Shown here one piece after another: positions 1-6,703 of a stretch of 10,489 bases of DNA. Source of the DNA: an uncultured Prevotella sp. (GTDB taxonomy: Bacteria; Bacteroidota; Bacteroidia; Bacteroidales; Bacteroidaceae); the NCBI GenBank assembly GCA_927910885.1, contig CAKMOD010000101.1:1-10489 (forward strand), in the 5' to 3' direction. Made by a program: the position numbers and the translations under genes. The notes under the pieces are model-generated. The model was given only the letters and a program-made list of their open reading frames with translations, was not told the origin of the DNA and ran no database searches. Numbering within the stretch: the first letter of the stretch is position 1; the number at the start of each line of letters is the position of its first letter.

Positions 1-66
1 GGGCGTCTTTTGCAAGTCAATTAGGCATCTTTTCAAAGCTTAAAGAGCATGTATTGATTTTGATAC
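1..66. repeat. Degenerate 22-bp tandem repeat units (edge of a possible array)
   Basis: Three consecutive 22-base blocks begin GGGCGTCTTTT (1-22), AGGCATCTTTT (23-44) and GAGCATGTATT (45-66). The first two share about 13 of 22 positions, including GGC and TCTTTT; the third is more decayed. The window edge cuts the array, so its full length is unknown. The 22-bp register is seen in the sequence; that it belongs to a larger array is inferred. Confidence 0.35.
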
Positions 67-130
67 GTACGAAAATAGTTTACAAAAATCAATTAAAATT
101 AGAATAAGTTGTTTGTAGAAACGGAAAGAA

Positions 131-280
131 AAGCCTCACTCCCCCAGCCCCCTCTCCCTACAGAGAGGGGGAGTGCAGGGAACCGTTTGCTTAGGAATGA
201 CTAAAAAAGCCTCACCCCCCAACCCCCCTCTCCTGCAGAGAGAGGGAGTGCTGGTAATAATTTGCTAAAGAATAACTAAA
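131..280. repeat. Two direct copies of a ~75-bp C-rich palindromic element
   Basis: Copy A (131-205) and copy B (207-280) both start AAGCCTCAC, run through C-rich sequence into a hairpin, continue with GAGTGC, and end in a similar tail (GTTTGCTTAGGAATGACTAAA split across A; ATTTGCTAAAGAATAACTAAA in B). The hairpin of A pairs CCCCCTCTC (148-156) with GAGAGGGGG (163-171) around a 6-base loop. The hairpin of B is shortened to 7 bp (226-232 with 240-246). Because the match extends beyond the hairpin into the tail, A and B look like a tandem duplication and not two independent insertions. This resembles C-rich dispersed repeats of Bacteroidota genomes. Confidence 0.75.
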
Positions 281-315
281 CAGCTTTTCCAACCAATAGG
301 GGTATCTCGCTATCT

Positions 316-355
316 ACTCCCCCTCTCTGTAGGAGAGGGGGGCTGGGGGGGTGAG
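316..355 (-). repeat. Inverted copy of the C-rich hairpin element; possible terminator of the TonB receptor gene
   Basis: Read on the minus strand this segment begins CTCACCCCCCCAG and matches the core of the elements at 131-171, in opposite orientation. Its stem pairs 319-327 (CCCCCTCTC) with 333-341 (GAGAGGGGG) around 5 bases. It starts at the base next to the receptor's TAG stop (356-358), so the hairpin forms about 14 nt past the stop in the receptor mRNA. There is no U-tract after it, so classic intrinsic termination is uncertain; it may instead act as a 3' mRNA-stabilising hairpin. The plus strand has G6 and G7 runs (337-342, 345-351). Confidence 0.6.
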
Positions 356-2743
356 CTAAAACTCCACCGTCACCCTACCATTTATCTGTCGCCCTGTAAG
401 GTAGTTTGGAACGGCATACTGCTGTCCAGCAATGTCTGTCACCCAATAGTAAGAGTTGACGTTATTGATACCAAAGAGGTTCAGACAGTCCAAACCGAGC
501 CAGATGTTCTTAAAGATTGTGTTGCGACGGCCATCGTTGTTGTCTAATAGGCGGTAGCTCATACCGATGTCAGCACGCTTATAAGCTGGGGCACGGAAGG
601 TGTTATTCTCCAATTCCTTGTGTGGAGCAGAGAATGGCAAACCGTCTGCGTATGCCAACTTCAGCGACATACGCCAACGTGTCGTACCAGGGAAGAAGTC
701 AGTGAAATAAAGGTTGAGCGCGTAACGCTGGTCGGTTGGGAGCGGAATACTCTTACCGTTCAACTTCATACTCGTGTTCATCACACTCAGCGTCAGCCAT
801 GAGTCAGCACCCGGAACGAACTCACCAAAGAGTTTAAGGTCAAGACCTGTGGCGTGTCCTGTGGCTGTATTCTCACCATAATACGTCACCTTCACATTGT
901 CAACTGAGTAAGGAACGAGGCGAGAGAGAGCCTTATAATAAGCCTCCGCAGTGAACTTAAACGGACGACCTAACATCTCAAAGCGATAGGTCATACCTGC
1001 CAATGCGTGGATAGACTGCTGTGCACGAATCTTCTGATTGAGTGTTGCGTAGGTGACACCATTGACGATTGACGTGTCGCGAAGCTCCTTATAGAACGGT
1101 GCCTGATAGTAGATACCACCTGCGATGCGGAAACTAAGATTGCGGTTTCTGCCCGGTGTGATGGTCAGCGATGCACGTGGAGAGAATAGGCTCTCACCAT
1201 TAAAGTCCCAATGCGCAAAGCGAACGCCATAATTCAGTGTGAAAAGCGTTGGCACAGAGTCGCGTGTCTGGAAGTTCCATGTGTCCTGCAAGTAGCTTTC
1301 AAAGCGTTTCGCCTTGAGTTCGTTGCGAGCACGAAGCGAGTAAATCATCTTCAAGTCACGACCCGTATGAGGGACGTTATAACCCGCAGAATCACGATAT
1401 TCGTATTCGGCAGAGTTCTCCTTGATACGCTCAAGTTTATAGGTCACTGCGCCCTCAATCTTGTGTTTGCCAGCCCGATGCTGCATCATCAGCTTCAAAC
1501 TCTTCACGTCAGCGTTGAGATAGTCGCGAGAATGCTGCATAAACGTACCCACACCGAGGTTTTCAGACGTCTCCGTCTGTGTCAGCCAGTACTGTCCTTG
1601 AATGTCATAACGCTCCTGCTCCTTCGTTGTGAAAGCCGATGCGAGGAGGGATAGGTCGGTGCGTGAACTCAAATGGCGTGTGATAGCCAACGAACCGAAG
1701 TAGGTTCGGAAGAGGTCTTTCTCCTGTCCATCGAAGTAAACACGGAACTTCTTCACGTTCTGCAGCGTTCCGAAGTTTGTCTCACGGTCTTCTGGCTCGA
1801 AGTTATAGCGGTTTTCAGAGATGTTACCGATGAAATCTACCTGCCAACGTTTGTTGGGTTGCCATGACAGATAAGTCTGATAATCAAGGAATGACGGACG
1901 ATATTCGCCCTTTGTTTGGAGTGATCCGAGGAGGTAACGGTTGGTTTTATAGCGCACACCATTGGTCCATGTCAACTTCTTCGTAGCCAATCCGAGGTAG
2001 GCACTGGCACCTAAGAGAGAGGCAGAGATGGATGCTTCTGTCTTCTTCGGACGTTTATAGGTGATGTCCAAAGCCGAACTCATCTTGTCACCATATTTCG
2101 CTTCAAAGCCACCTGTTGAGAAGCCAACACCCTCAACCATGTCGGGATTGATGACAGAGAGTCCTTCTTGCTGTCCGCTTCGCACAAGGAAGGGACGGAA
2201 CACTTCTATGTTGTTGATATAGACAGAGTTTTCGTCGAATGTTCCACCACGAACGTTATATTGTGAAGATAGCTCCGAGTGGGTTGAAACACCCGCCTGA
2301 GTCTGTACCATTTCTTCGACAGCATTGCCCGAAGTCGATGGTCCTTGTTTGGTTTTTTGAATATCCAATTCTTCTGTTGTTCCGTGCTGTTTGGCTTTGC
2401 CCTGCACTACAACCTCCTCCAATGCGTTGTCGTCAGCAAGTTGAATGAGCAGTGTCTGCTTTCCCTTTGGACGTACGAGAATCCTCGTCTTGGTCTTGTA
2501 GCCAATCATTGAGAAGCGCACCTTCACGGAGTCTTCACTCTGCAATTGCATATTGAACTCGCCTTTTAGGTTCGTCATCGACAGTTTTCCTTGCGTAACA
2601 ACCATGACAGAAGCCAACTCAATAGGGTTGCCTTCCTTGTCGGAAACCTTCCCTTGCAGGGTGAACGATTGTGCAAATGCTAACTGGGCTGTCAGCATGA
2701 ACAATAGAAGTAATATGTATTTCTGAATATTCTTACGTTTCAT
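356..2743 (-). CDS. TonB-dependent outer-membrane receptor with N-terminal carboxypeptidase-regulatory-like domain
   Basis: This 795-residue protein is an outer-membrane beta-barrel transporter expected to import a ligand with energy from TonB-ExbB-ExbD; its substrate cannot be read from the sequence. A signal peptide spans 1-24 with a likely cut AFA/Q25. Residues 28-103 form a carboxypeptidase-D regulatory-like beta-sandwich (GKVSDKEGNPIELASV start). Residues 109-117 (EEVVVQGKA) look like the linker preceding the plug in this family. The plug covers about 118-230 with NVRGGTFDENSVYINN (163-178) and GGFEAKYGDKMSSALD (211-226). The remainder is alternating barrel strands ending in the aromatic C-terminus VEF, normal for barrel insertion. 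The length is typical of the family. There is no SusD-like partner beside it, so it is a lone receptor and not a SusCD pair. The start ATG directly precedes the signal peptide. A FecA-type or peptide/metal role is possible but unproven. Confidence 0.93.
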   Translation of the reverse strand: MKRKNIQKYILLLLFMLTAQLAFAQSFTLQGKVSDKEGNPIELASVMVVTQGKLSMTNLKGEFNMQLQSEDSVKVRFSMIGYKTKTRILVRPKGKQTLLIQLADDNALEEVVVQGKAKQHGTTEELDIQKTKQGPSTSGNAVEEMVQTQAGVSTHSELSSQYNVRGGTFDENSVYINNIEVFRPFLVRSGQQEGLSVINPDMVEGVGFSTGGFEAKYGDKMSSALDITYKRPKKTEASISASLLGASAYLGLATKKLTWTNGVRYKTNRYLLGSLQTKGEYRPSFLDYQTYLSWQPNKRWQVDFIGNISENRYNFEPEDRETNFGTLQNVKKFRVYFDGQEKDLFRTYFGSLAITRHLSSRTDLSLLASAFTTKEQERYDIQGQYWLTQTETSENLGVGTFMQHSRDYLNADVKSLKLMMQHRAGKHKIEGAVTYKLERIKENSAEYEYRDSAGYNVPHTGRDLKMIYSLRARNELKAKRFESYLQDTWNFQTRDSVPTLFTLNYGVRFAHWDFNGESLFSPRASLTITPGRNRNLSFRIAGGIYYQAPFYKELRDTSIVNGVTYATLNQKIRAQQSIHALAGMTYRFEMLGRPFKFTAEAYYKALSRLVPYSVDNVKVTYYGENTATGHATGLDLKLFGEFVPGADSWLTLSVMNTSMKLNGKSIPLPTDQRYALNLYFTDFFPGTTRWRMSLKLAYADGLPFSAPHKELENNTFRAPAYKRADIGMSYRLLDNNDGRRNTIFKNIWLGLDCLNLFGINNVNSYYWVTDIAGQQYAVPNYLTGRQINGRVTVEF

Positions 2744-2878
2744 ACATTATATAACGTTGGTGATTTTGTTTTATTGTCTTTCCCAGTTACTTAGAATAAA
2801 AAGACTTGTTGCAAAGCTGTTCTCGAACATTCACCGAGAAAGTAATTGCAATTATTGGTCTTATTTACATATTGTTAT

Positions 2879-2908
2879 TTGTTTTATAAAAGATATTTTA
2901 TATCTTTG
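2879..2908 (+). promoter_or_regulatory. Promoter of the S41 peptidase gene (-33 TTG, -7 TATCTTTG)
   Basis: TTG at 2879-2881, a 19-base spacer, and TATCTTTG at 2901-2908 match the Bacteroidota sigma-A consensus (TTG, then TAnnTTTG) exactly. Transcription would start near 2914, leaving a leader of about 25 nt before the ATG at 2939. The leader is AT-rich with no Shine-Dalgarno sequence, as is usual in this phylum. Confidence 0.7.
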
Positions 2909-2918
2909 TGACGAACAA
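2888..2918 (-). promoter_or_regulatory. Candidate promoter of the TonB receptor gene
   Basis: On the minus strand TTG (2918-2916) is followed after 20 bases by TATCTTTT (2895-2888), one base from the Bacteroidota -7 consensus TAnnTTTG. This would give a leader of roughly 140 nt. The site overlaps the plus-strand promoter head-on. A second, weaker -7-like box (CAGCTTTG, 2819-2812) lies nearer the gene but lacks a TTG at the right distance. Confidence 0.45.
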
Positions 2919-2938
2919 TTTATGCCATTTGAAATATT

Positions 2939-4195
2939 ATGAAGAAGCTTATTTTATCAACCTTTGTGTTTTTAGGACTGTTACTTACAGCCTTTGTTCT
3001 TTATGTTTGGAATCAGGAGCGTACGTCTTTAAAATGGGAAGATGTACAAGCGTATAATGCTGATAAGATACCCGTCGAGCCAAAAGATTTCCGAAATGAC
3101 TTTGAAGAGATGTTTAACGTTATCAAAGACAAGTATGCATATAAAGATACGAAGCATTTGAACCTCGACTCAATTCATACCGCCTGCCTTCAACGTCTTG
3201 ACACAATGCAGTCGAAGGTGGCTTATTCATTGCTGATAAAGGAACTTTTTAGTAGCCTGAAATGTGCTCACGCAAATAATGTATCCATAGAGGAACCTTG
3301 GTTTATACAAGGTGCTCATATCATAGTGATTGATGATCGGGTGTTTGTTGACAAACCTTCTGATTTCGCTGTAAAGGCAGGTTTGCTGGATAAAGACGAG
3401 ATTGTGGCGGTAGACGGGGTGCCAGTGAATAAATGGGTAACTGATTACACCAAGTATGTTTCGGCTTCTACAGATGCCGACCGTTACTTTAGAGCGGCAA
3501 AGAGTATATTATGTAGCTATACGGATTCGGTGAAGAAGCTGGACGTTATCCGACAAGGCAAACCTCTAACGCTCACCGTTCATCTGCAATCTCAGTATAT
3601 CCCTACAAAGGATAAAGGGCAAGACGTGACATGGAAGAAACTTTCTTCAAAGGTTGGATATATAGATGTGAGAAGTATGTTGGATGGAGTTGACAAGCAG
3701 TTCAGCAAAGCTTTTGCGTCTTTAAGCCGCCTACCATTCCTTATAGTGGATATTCGTAATAACGGCGGAGGGAGTAGTAGTGTCGGAGATTTCATAGCAC
3801 AGCACCTGATAAAAGGCAAACGAACTATTTGGGACGGCACAGCATTGTCGCCTTCTCCAGATAGTTATAAGGGCAAGGTAATTGTCTTGGCAGGACTTGT
3901 TACGGTTTCTGCTGCTGAGAGCTTTCTGATAACAATGAAAGAAAGTGGTGATGCTATCGTTGTGGGTACACCTTCTGCGGGTGATACTGGTGGTAATCCT
4001 CGTTTGTTTAAGACCACGTACGGAATGTACTACTGGGTTCCAATCGGTCATCCTTTTAAGTATTCTCCTAAGGGATTCCCATTAGAGGGCGAAGGTATTA
4101 AGCCCCACCACCTTGTACCGATGAAGGTCGATGACTTCCTGACGGGGAAAGACACTCAACTTTCTTATGCTGAGGATCTTACTCACAAAATGTGA
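2939..4195 (+). CDS. S41-family peptidase (tricorn/C-terminal-processing type), membrane-anchored
   Basis: This 418-residue protein is a predicted periplasmic serine peptidase of the S41 family. Residues 4-23 are a hydrophobic N-terminal segment with no lipobox and no clear cleavage site, so it is probably a signal anchor. A helical N-terminal domain (about 45-110) ends in SLKCAHANN, where His111 occupies the place of the catalytic His of tricorn-like S41 enzymes. Residues 125-165 resemble a PDZ segment (AGLLDKDEIVAVDGVPV). The core has DIRNNGGGSSS (271-281) and VTVSAAESF (321-329) with Ser324 as probable nucleophile. Where Ser/Lys-type family members carry the lysine in a TFGKG motif, this protein has SAGDTGG (346-352), putting Asp349 there. 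This points to a Ser-His-acid arrangement and not a Ser-Lys dyad, by inference. The substrate is unknown. The gene stands alone, diverging from the receptor gene and converging on rpoD. Confidence 0.88.
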   Translation: MKKLILSTFVFLGLLLTAFVLYVWNQERTSLKWEDVQAYNADKIPVEPKDFRNDFEEMFNVIKDKYAYKDTKHLNLDSIHTACLQRLDTMQSKVAYSLLIKELFSSLKCAHANNVSIEEPWFIQGAHIIVIDDRVFVDKPSDFAVKAGLLDKDEIVAVDGVPVNKWVTDYTKYVSASTDADRYFRAAKSILCSYTDSVKKLDVIRQGKPLTLTVHLQSQYIPTKDKGQDVTWKKLSSKVGYIDVRSMLDGVDKQFSKAFASLSRLPFLIVDIRNNGGGSSSVGDFIAQHLIKGKRTIWDGTALSPSPDSYKGKVIVLAGLVTVSAAESFLITMKESGDAIVVGTPSAGDTGGNPRLFKTTYGMYYWVPIGHPFKYSPKGFPLEGEGIKPHHLVPMKVDDFLTGKDTQLSYAEDLTHKM

Positions 4196-4272
4196 TAAGC
4201 GTTTCATTACGAACTAACTTGCGACAATGAAGCGAAATCTTATGGTTTCAAATGTCGTATGAAACAATAGCT

Positions 4273-4305
4273 AAAAGCCCTGCAACAAAAGATTGTGGGA
4301 CTTTT
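4273..4305 (+). terminator. Possible first terminator of the S41 peptidase gene
   Basis: AAAAGCCCTGCAA (4273-4285) pairs with TTGTGGGACTTTT (4293-4305) with one C/A mismatch and two G-U pairs, closing a short A-rich loop. The 3' arm ends in four T residues followed by ATA. It lies 78 nt after the stop codon. It is weaker than the hairpin at 4315-4346 and could be incidental. Confidence 0.4.
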
Positions 4306-4314
4306 ATAGAGAGA

Positions 4315-4346
4315 AAAGAGGATGTGTAAGAAAACACATCCTCTTT
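4315..4346. terminator. Bidirectional terminator between convergent S41 peptidase and rpoD genes
   Basis: AAAGAGGATGTGT (4315-4327) and ACACATCCTCTTT (4334-4346) form a perfect 13-bp stem around a 6-base loop (AAGAAA). The stem carries A-run/T-run ends, so each strand presents a U-rich end. It sits 27 bp past the rpoD stop and 119 bp past the peptidase stop, the position expected for a shared terminator. Confidence 0.85.
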
Positions 4347-4373
4347 ATTATTTATCATCTTAATCTTGCTTTC

Positions 4374-5246
4374 TTAGCCTAAGTACTTCATGAGTACGCG
4401 TGCATTTCCGCTCTCACGAATCTTCTCGATAGCCTTCTCACGAATCTGGCGAACACGTTCACGGGTAAGACCCATCTCTGTTCCAATCTCTTCCAAACCC
4501 TTCTCTTGGCAACCGATACCGAAACACTCAGTGACAATCTTTATCTCACGATCCTTCAAAGTGTTCTGAAGAACAGCACGAAGGTCGTCTGACATTGACT
4601 CGAAATCAACGCCACGGTCGGTACGAGAGTCATCACCTGAAGACAGCATATCACTCATAGAGTTATCGTCGTCATCGCTAAATGGCGCGTCGATACTCAT
4701 GTGATGGTTGTCTGCACTCTGACTCTGACGGATGCGAGCCTCGTCAATACCTGTCAACTCTGCCAACTCATGGATAGATGGACGGCGGTTGTGCTTCTGT
4801 ACAAACTCGTTCGTTACCTGATTGATCTTTGAGATAGCGCCCACCTGATTCAGCGGAAGGCGCACGATACGACTCTGCTCAGCGATAGCTTGCAGAATAC
4901 TCTGACGAATCCACCAAACGGCGTATGAGATAAACTTAAAACCACGAGTCTCATCGAATTTCTCTGCTGCCTTTACCAAACCAATGTTTCCCTCGTCGAT
5001 AAGGTCGGTGAGAGAGAGACCTTGGTGCTGATATTGTTTAGCTACAGAAACGACGAAACGGAGGTTAGCCTTAATCAGTTTCTCCTTCGCACGCTCGCCC
5101 TTGCGACCGCCTTTGTGGATTTCCTGTGCCAGCTCAATCTCTTCGTCAACGGTAATCATCGGTTCACGACCAATCTCAACGAGATACTTATCCAGTGCCT
5201 CACTTGATCGGTTGGTGATACTTTTTGAAATCTTAAGTTGTCTCAT
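4374..5246 (-). CDS. rpoD: Primary RNA polymerase sigma factor (sigma-70/SigA, Bacteroidota short form)
   Basis: This 290-residue sigma factor directs core RNA polymerase to housekeeping promoters. It begins almost directly in region 1.2 (about 14-47, SSEALDKYLVEIGREP) and lacks region 1.1 and the non-conserved insert of proteobacterial RpoD. Region 2 spans about 53-123, with the core-binding DLIDEGNIGLVKAAEKFD (81-98) and the -10-reading RGFKFISYAVWWIRQ (101-115). Region 3 follows (RLPLNQVGAISKI, 129-141), then an acidic stretch (DDDD, 191-194) near the region 3.2 linker. Region 4 (about 219-288) contains the helix-turn-helix EEIGTEMGLTRERVRQIREKA (252-272, read in two parts). About 290 residues is normal for Bacteroidota primary sigma factors. 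The -7 TAnnTTTG boxes seen elsewhere in the window are the kind of site this protein reads. The ATG at 5246 gives the family's usual N-terminus, MRQLKI. Confidence 0.96.
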   Translation of the reverse strand: MRQLKISKSITNRSSEALDKYLVEIGREPMITVDEEIELAQEIHKGGRKGERAKEKLIKANLRFVVSVAKQYQHQGLSLTDLIDEGNIGLVKAAEKFDETRGFKFISYAVWWIRQSILQAIAEQSRIVRLPLNQVGAISKINQVTNEFVQKHNRRPSIHELAELTGIDEARIRQSQSADNHHMSIDAPFSDDDDNSMSDMLSSGDDSRTDRGVDFESMSDDLRAVLQNTLKDREIKIVTECFGIGCQEKGLEEIGTEMGLTRERVRQIREKAIEKIRESGNARVLMKYLG

Positions 5247-5262
5247 GAATTGTTTACTATTT

Positions 5263-5268
5263 CCTCCT
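5263..5268 (-). promoter_or_regulatory. Shine-Dalgarno-like AGGAGG with long spacer upstream of rpoD
   Basis: The minus strand has AGGAGG (5268-5263) followed by 16 bases before the rpoD ATG, longer than the usual 5-9. No in-frame ATG, GTG or TTG lies at a better distance, and the ATG used gives the conserved N-terminus, so the start itself is not in doubt. Full SD motifs are uncommon in this phylum, so this may be chance or a weak standby site. Confidence 0.4.
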
Positions 5269-5311
5269 AAAAATATAGCTAATTTCCGTTATCCAAAATT
5301 GATACGGCGTG

Positions 5312-5342
5312 CAAAGGTACATATAAATATGTGAATAACCAA
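5312..5342 (-). promoter_or_regulatory. Promoter of rpoD (-33 TTG, -7 TACCTTTG)
   Basis: On the minus strand TTG (5342-5340) is followed after 20 bases by TACCTTTG (5319-5312), an exact TAnnTTTG -7 box continuing as TTTGCA. Transcription would start near 5305, giving a leader of about 60 nt that includes the AGGAGG motif. Confidence 0.75.
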
Positions 5343-5527
5343 ATCTGAATGCGTTTGGTTGTGTATTTTTATGTTTTTTTTATACGATTATACGTTGCAT
5401 GAGGCTGTTTTTGTAGATAAAATCAATGTGTTGTGTTTTTAATTCGTCTTTATATGGGTAAGCGGTTTGCGCCTTGTAATAATTTATTGATGAAAGATAT
5501 AATCCTATCTTAGCTCTTTCAAAGAAC

Positions 5528-5588
5528 GTGCGGACGCTCCGCACATGTGGTGCGGATGCTTTGCACAGATGGTGCTAAGCATTAGCAC
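5528..5588. repeat. Three tandem 17-bp hairpins with 22-bp period
   Basis: Three units of identical architecture, 7-bp arm + 3-base loop + 7-bp arm, are separated by 5-base spacers. Unit 1 (5528-5544) is GTGCGGA-CGC-TCCGCAC. Unit 2 (5550-5566) is GTGCGGA-TGC-TTTGCAC, paired with two G-U wobbles. Unit 3 (5572-5588) is GTGCTAA-GCA-TTAGCAC, perfectly paired after compensatory changes in both arms. Spacers are ATGTG and AGATG. The exact 22-bp period and the paired changes argue that the hairpin itself is maintained. The array lies about 185 bp upstream of the rpoD -33 element and beyond the terminator of the preceding genes. Confidence 0.85.
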
Positions 5589-5693
5589 GAAGTTAATATA
5601 GGTGTGTGGTCTGTTTTATCAATACTTGTCAGTAAGATTCATAAGCAAATAAACGGAAGTAAGAAGGGATTTTTGTGAGAGTGGAGGAAATGA

Positions 5694-5726
5694 AAAGGTG
5701 GTGATAGGATTGCCTACACCACCTTT
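5694..5726 (-). terminator. Intrinsic terminator of the secreted paralog pair
   Basis: On the minus strand AAAGGTGGTG then TAGG pairs with CCTA then CACCACCTTT, with a single bulged base (5704) and a 4-base loop (5709-5712), giving a 14-bp stem. The transcript continues TTTTCATTTCC. It lies 22 bp beyond the stop of the second gene of the pair (5749). Confidence 0.8.
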
Positions 5727-5748
5727 ATATCTTATAAATATGCTAAGA

Positions 5749-6690
5749 TTACTTCCAATTCTTCTGCACTAACTTCGTCACAGAGTTGATGGTTATACGC
5801 ACGCCCATCCTATTCGCTTTTATCTTCGAGCTGTATTCGGTAGGCCAACCACTTTTGAGGAGTTGAAAGTTTGTTGTTCCGTTGATATCCATTGTAGCCA
5901 TACCAATTTCCTTCATTCTGTCCCAGTGGGTCTCAAGCTGTGCTACCATGTGCTCAAGGTTTTCGTCAGCACCGACTCCCTTCATCTTGTCAATGATGAA
6001 AGCTTTCACATCGGCTTCGGTCATATTATTGCTAATCTCCCCAGCGATGCTCATCGTATTCCCCTTCTTGGAAAGCGTGTAGGTAACGGTTGACTTGATA
6101 TCCCTTATATATCTATCCTCCGTGTAACCAGTCTTCAGAGACTTACCAAAGAGATAGAAGAAGGTGTTATTATTGATATTCGCGATAAGAACGTCTTTGG
6201 CAATATCTTTTGTTATACTCATCATAGCCTTCATCTTCGGCATACTCTTCTCTACGTTCGGATTGTTATTGTAGGTAGAATCGAGTTCTGTGAGTGCAAA
6301 CTTCCAAGCTTTGCGCTGCACCTCTTCATAGTTTAAGATGTCAGTAATCTTTCCGTTTGCATCAGTCCTTAGAAGCATAGGGATATTGTCCAGACTTTGG
6401 ATGATCATGTCTCCCGTCTGTGTTAGGAACGACTGATCTCCGTCTACCGCTATATCTTTGGTTAGTATTTCGATAATATACCCATCACGGAGAACCTCTT
6501 GTACGGTTATCTTCGTCTGTCTGGTTACCTTTACCGCTTTAGAACCAGTCGCAGCAGACTTTCCTTCAATCTCTGTCACGGTTTCATAGACTGCCTTCTC
6601 GCCTTTCTGAAACTTTGCTTTGATTAAGGTTTGAGCGTTCAACGCTGTTACTGCGAGGGTGAAGGCAAGGATAAAAAGTAGTTTCTTCAT
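5749..6690 (-). CDS. Secreted protein of unknown function, paralog of its upstream neighbour
   Basis: This 313-residue protein has a signal peptide (1-19, cut expected at LNA/Q20) and no lipobox, membrane segment or cysteine, so it is probably soluble in the periplasm or exported. I do not recognise a named family. The mature region opens with short beta-like stretches (TLIKAKFQKGEKAVYETVTE), then a conserved IPMLLRTDANGKITDILNYE (103-122), NNNTFFYLFGKSLKTGY (173-189), a helical MTEADVKAFIIDKMKGVGADE (223-243), and GWPTEYS (281-287). It matches the 311-residue product encoded 13 bp upstream along nearly its whole length, about half identical by eye, so the pair arose by tandem duplication. 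The gap holds no promoter, so both genes are probably on one mRNA ending at 5694-5726. The beta-rich, DANGKI-containing layout could suit a ligand-binding or outer-membrane-associated role, but no function is supported. Confidence 0.85.
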   Translation of the reverse strand: MKKLLFILAFTLAVTALNAQTLIKAKFQKGEKAVYETVTEIEGKSAATGSKAVKVTRQTKITVQEVLRDGYIIEILTKDIAVDGDQSFLTQTGDMIIQSLDNIPMLLRTDANGKITDILNYEEVQRKAWKFALTELDSTYNNNPNVEKSMPKMKAMMSITKDIAKDVLIANINNNTFFYLFGKSLKTGYTEDRYIRDIKSTVTYTLSKKGNTMSIAGEISNNMTEADVKAFIIDKMKGVGADENLEHMVAQLETHWDRMKEIGMATMDINGTTNFQLLKSGWPTEYSSKIKANRMGVRITINSVTKLVQKNWK

Positions 6691-6703
6691 ATTGAAATAT
6701 CGC

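Larger units (their letters stand above)
1..355. other. Repeat-rich non-coding region downstream of the TonB receptor gene
   Basis: No credible gene is visible here. From left to right it holds degenerate 22-bp units (1-66), an inverted repeat (ATTGATTTT at 53-61 with AAAATCAAT at 85-93), an AT-rich stretch to about 125, two direct copies of a roughly 75-bp C-rich element (131-205 and 207-280), a short unique segment, and an inverted copy of the element core (316-355) that touches the stop codon of the receptor gene. The C/G-rich hairpins stand out sharply from the AT-rich surroundings. Confidence 0.7.
5247..5748. other. 502-bp intergenic region between the secreted paralog pair and rpoD
   Basis: No convincing gene. 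It contains, in plus-strand order, the rpoD leader and promoter (5247-5342), an AT-rich stretch (5343-5520) with only very short open frames, the three-unit tandem hairpin array (5528-5588), another AT-rich stretch, and the terminator of the upstream paralog pair (5694-5726). I found no tRNA-like fold or insertion-sequence end. Confidence 0.7.

Noticed and set aside
1211..1654. 147-codon plus-strand open frame inside the TonB receptor gene
   Set aside because: It lies fully antisense to a well-supported barrel-coding frame, has no promoter-like -7 box and no recognisable domain; it is a shadow frame.
356..2743. SusC/SusD polysaccharide-utilisation locus
   Set aside because: The receptor is shorter than typical SusC proteins (about 1000 residues) and no SusD-like, glycoside hydrolase or regulator gene is adjacent.
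2757..2942. 61-codon plus-strand open frame in the divergent gap before the S41 peptidase
   Set aside because: It runs across both promoter candidates, overlaps the peptidase ATG and has an AT-driven composition; unlikely to be a gene.
5528..5588. CRISPR array
   Set aside because: The 22-bp period has 17-bp palindromes and 5-bp spacers, far too short for CRISPR spacers, and no cas genes are present.
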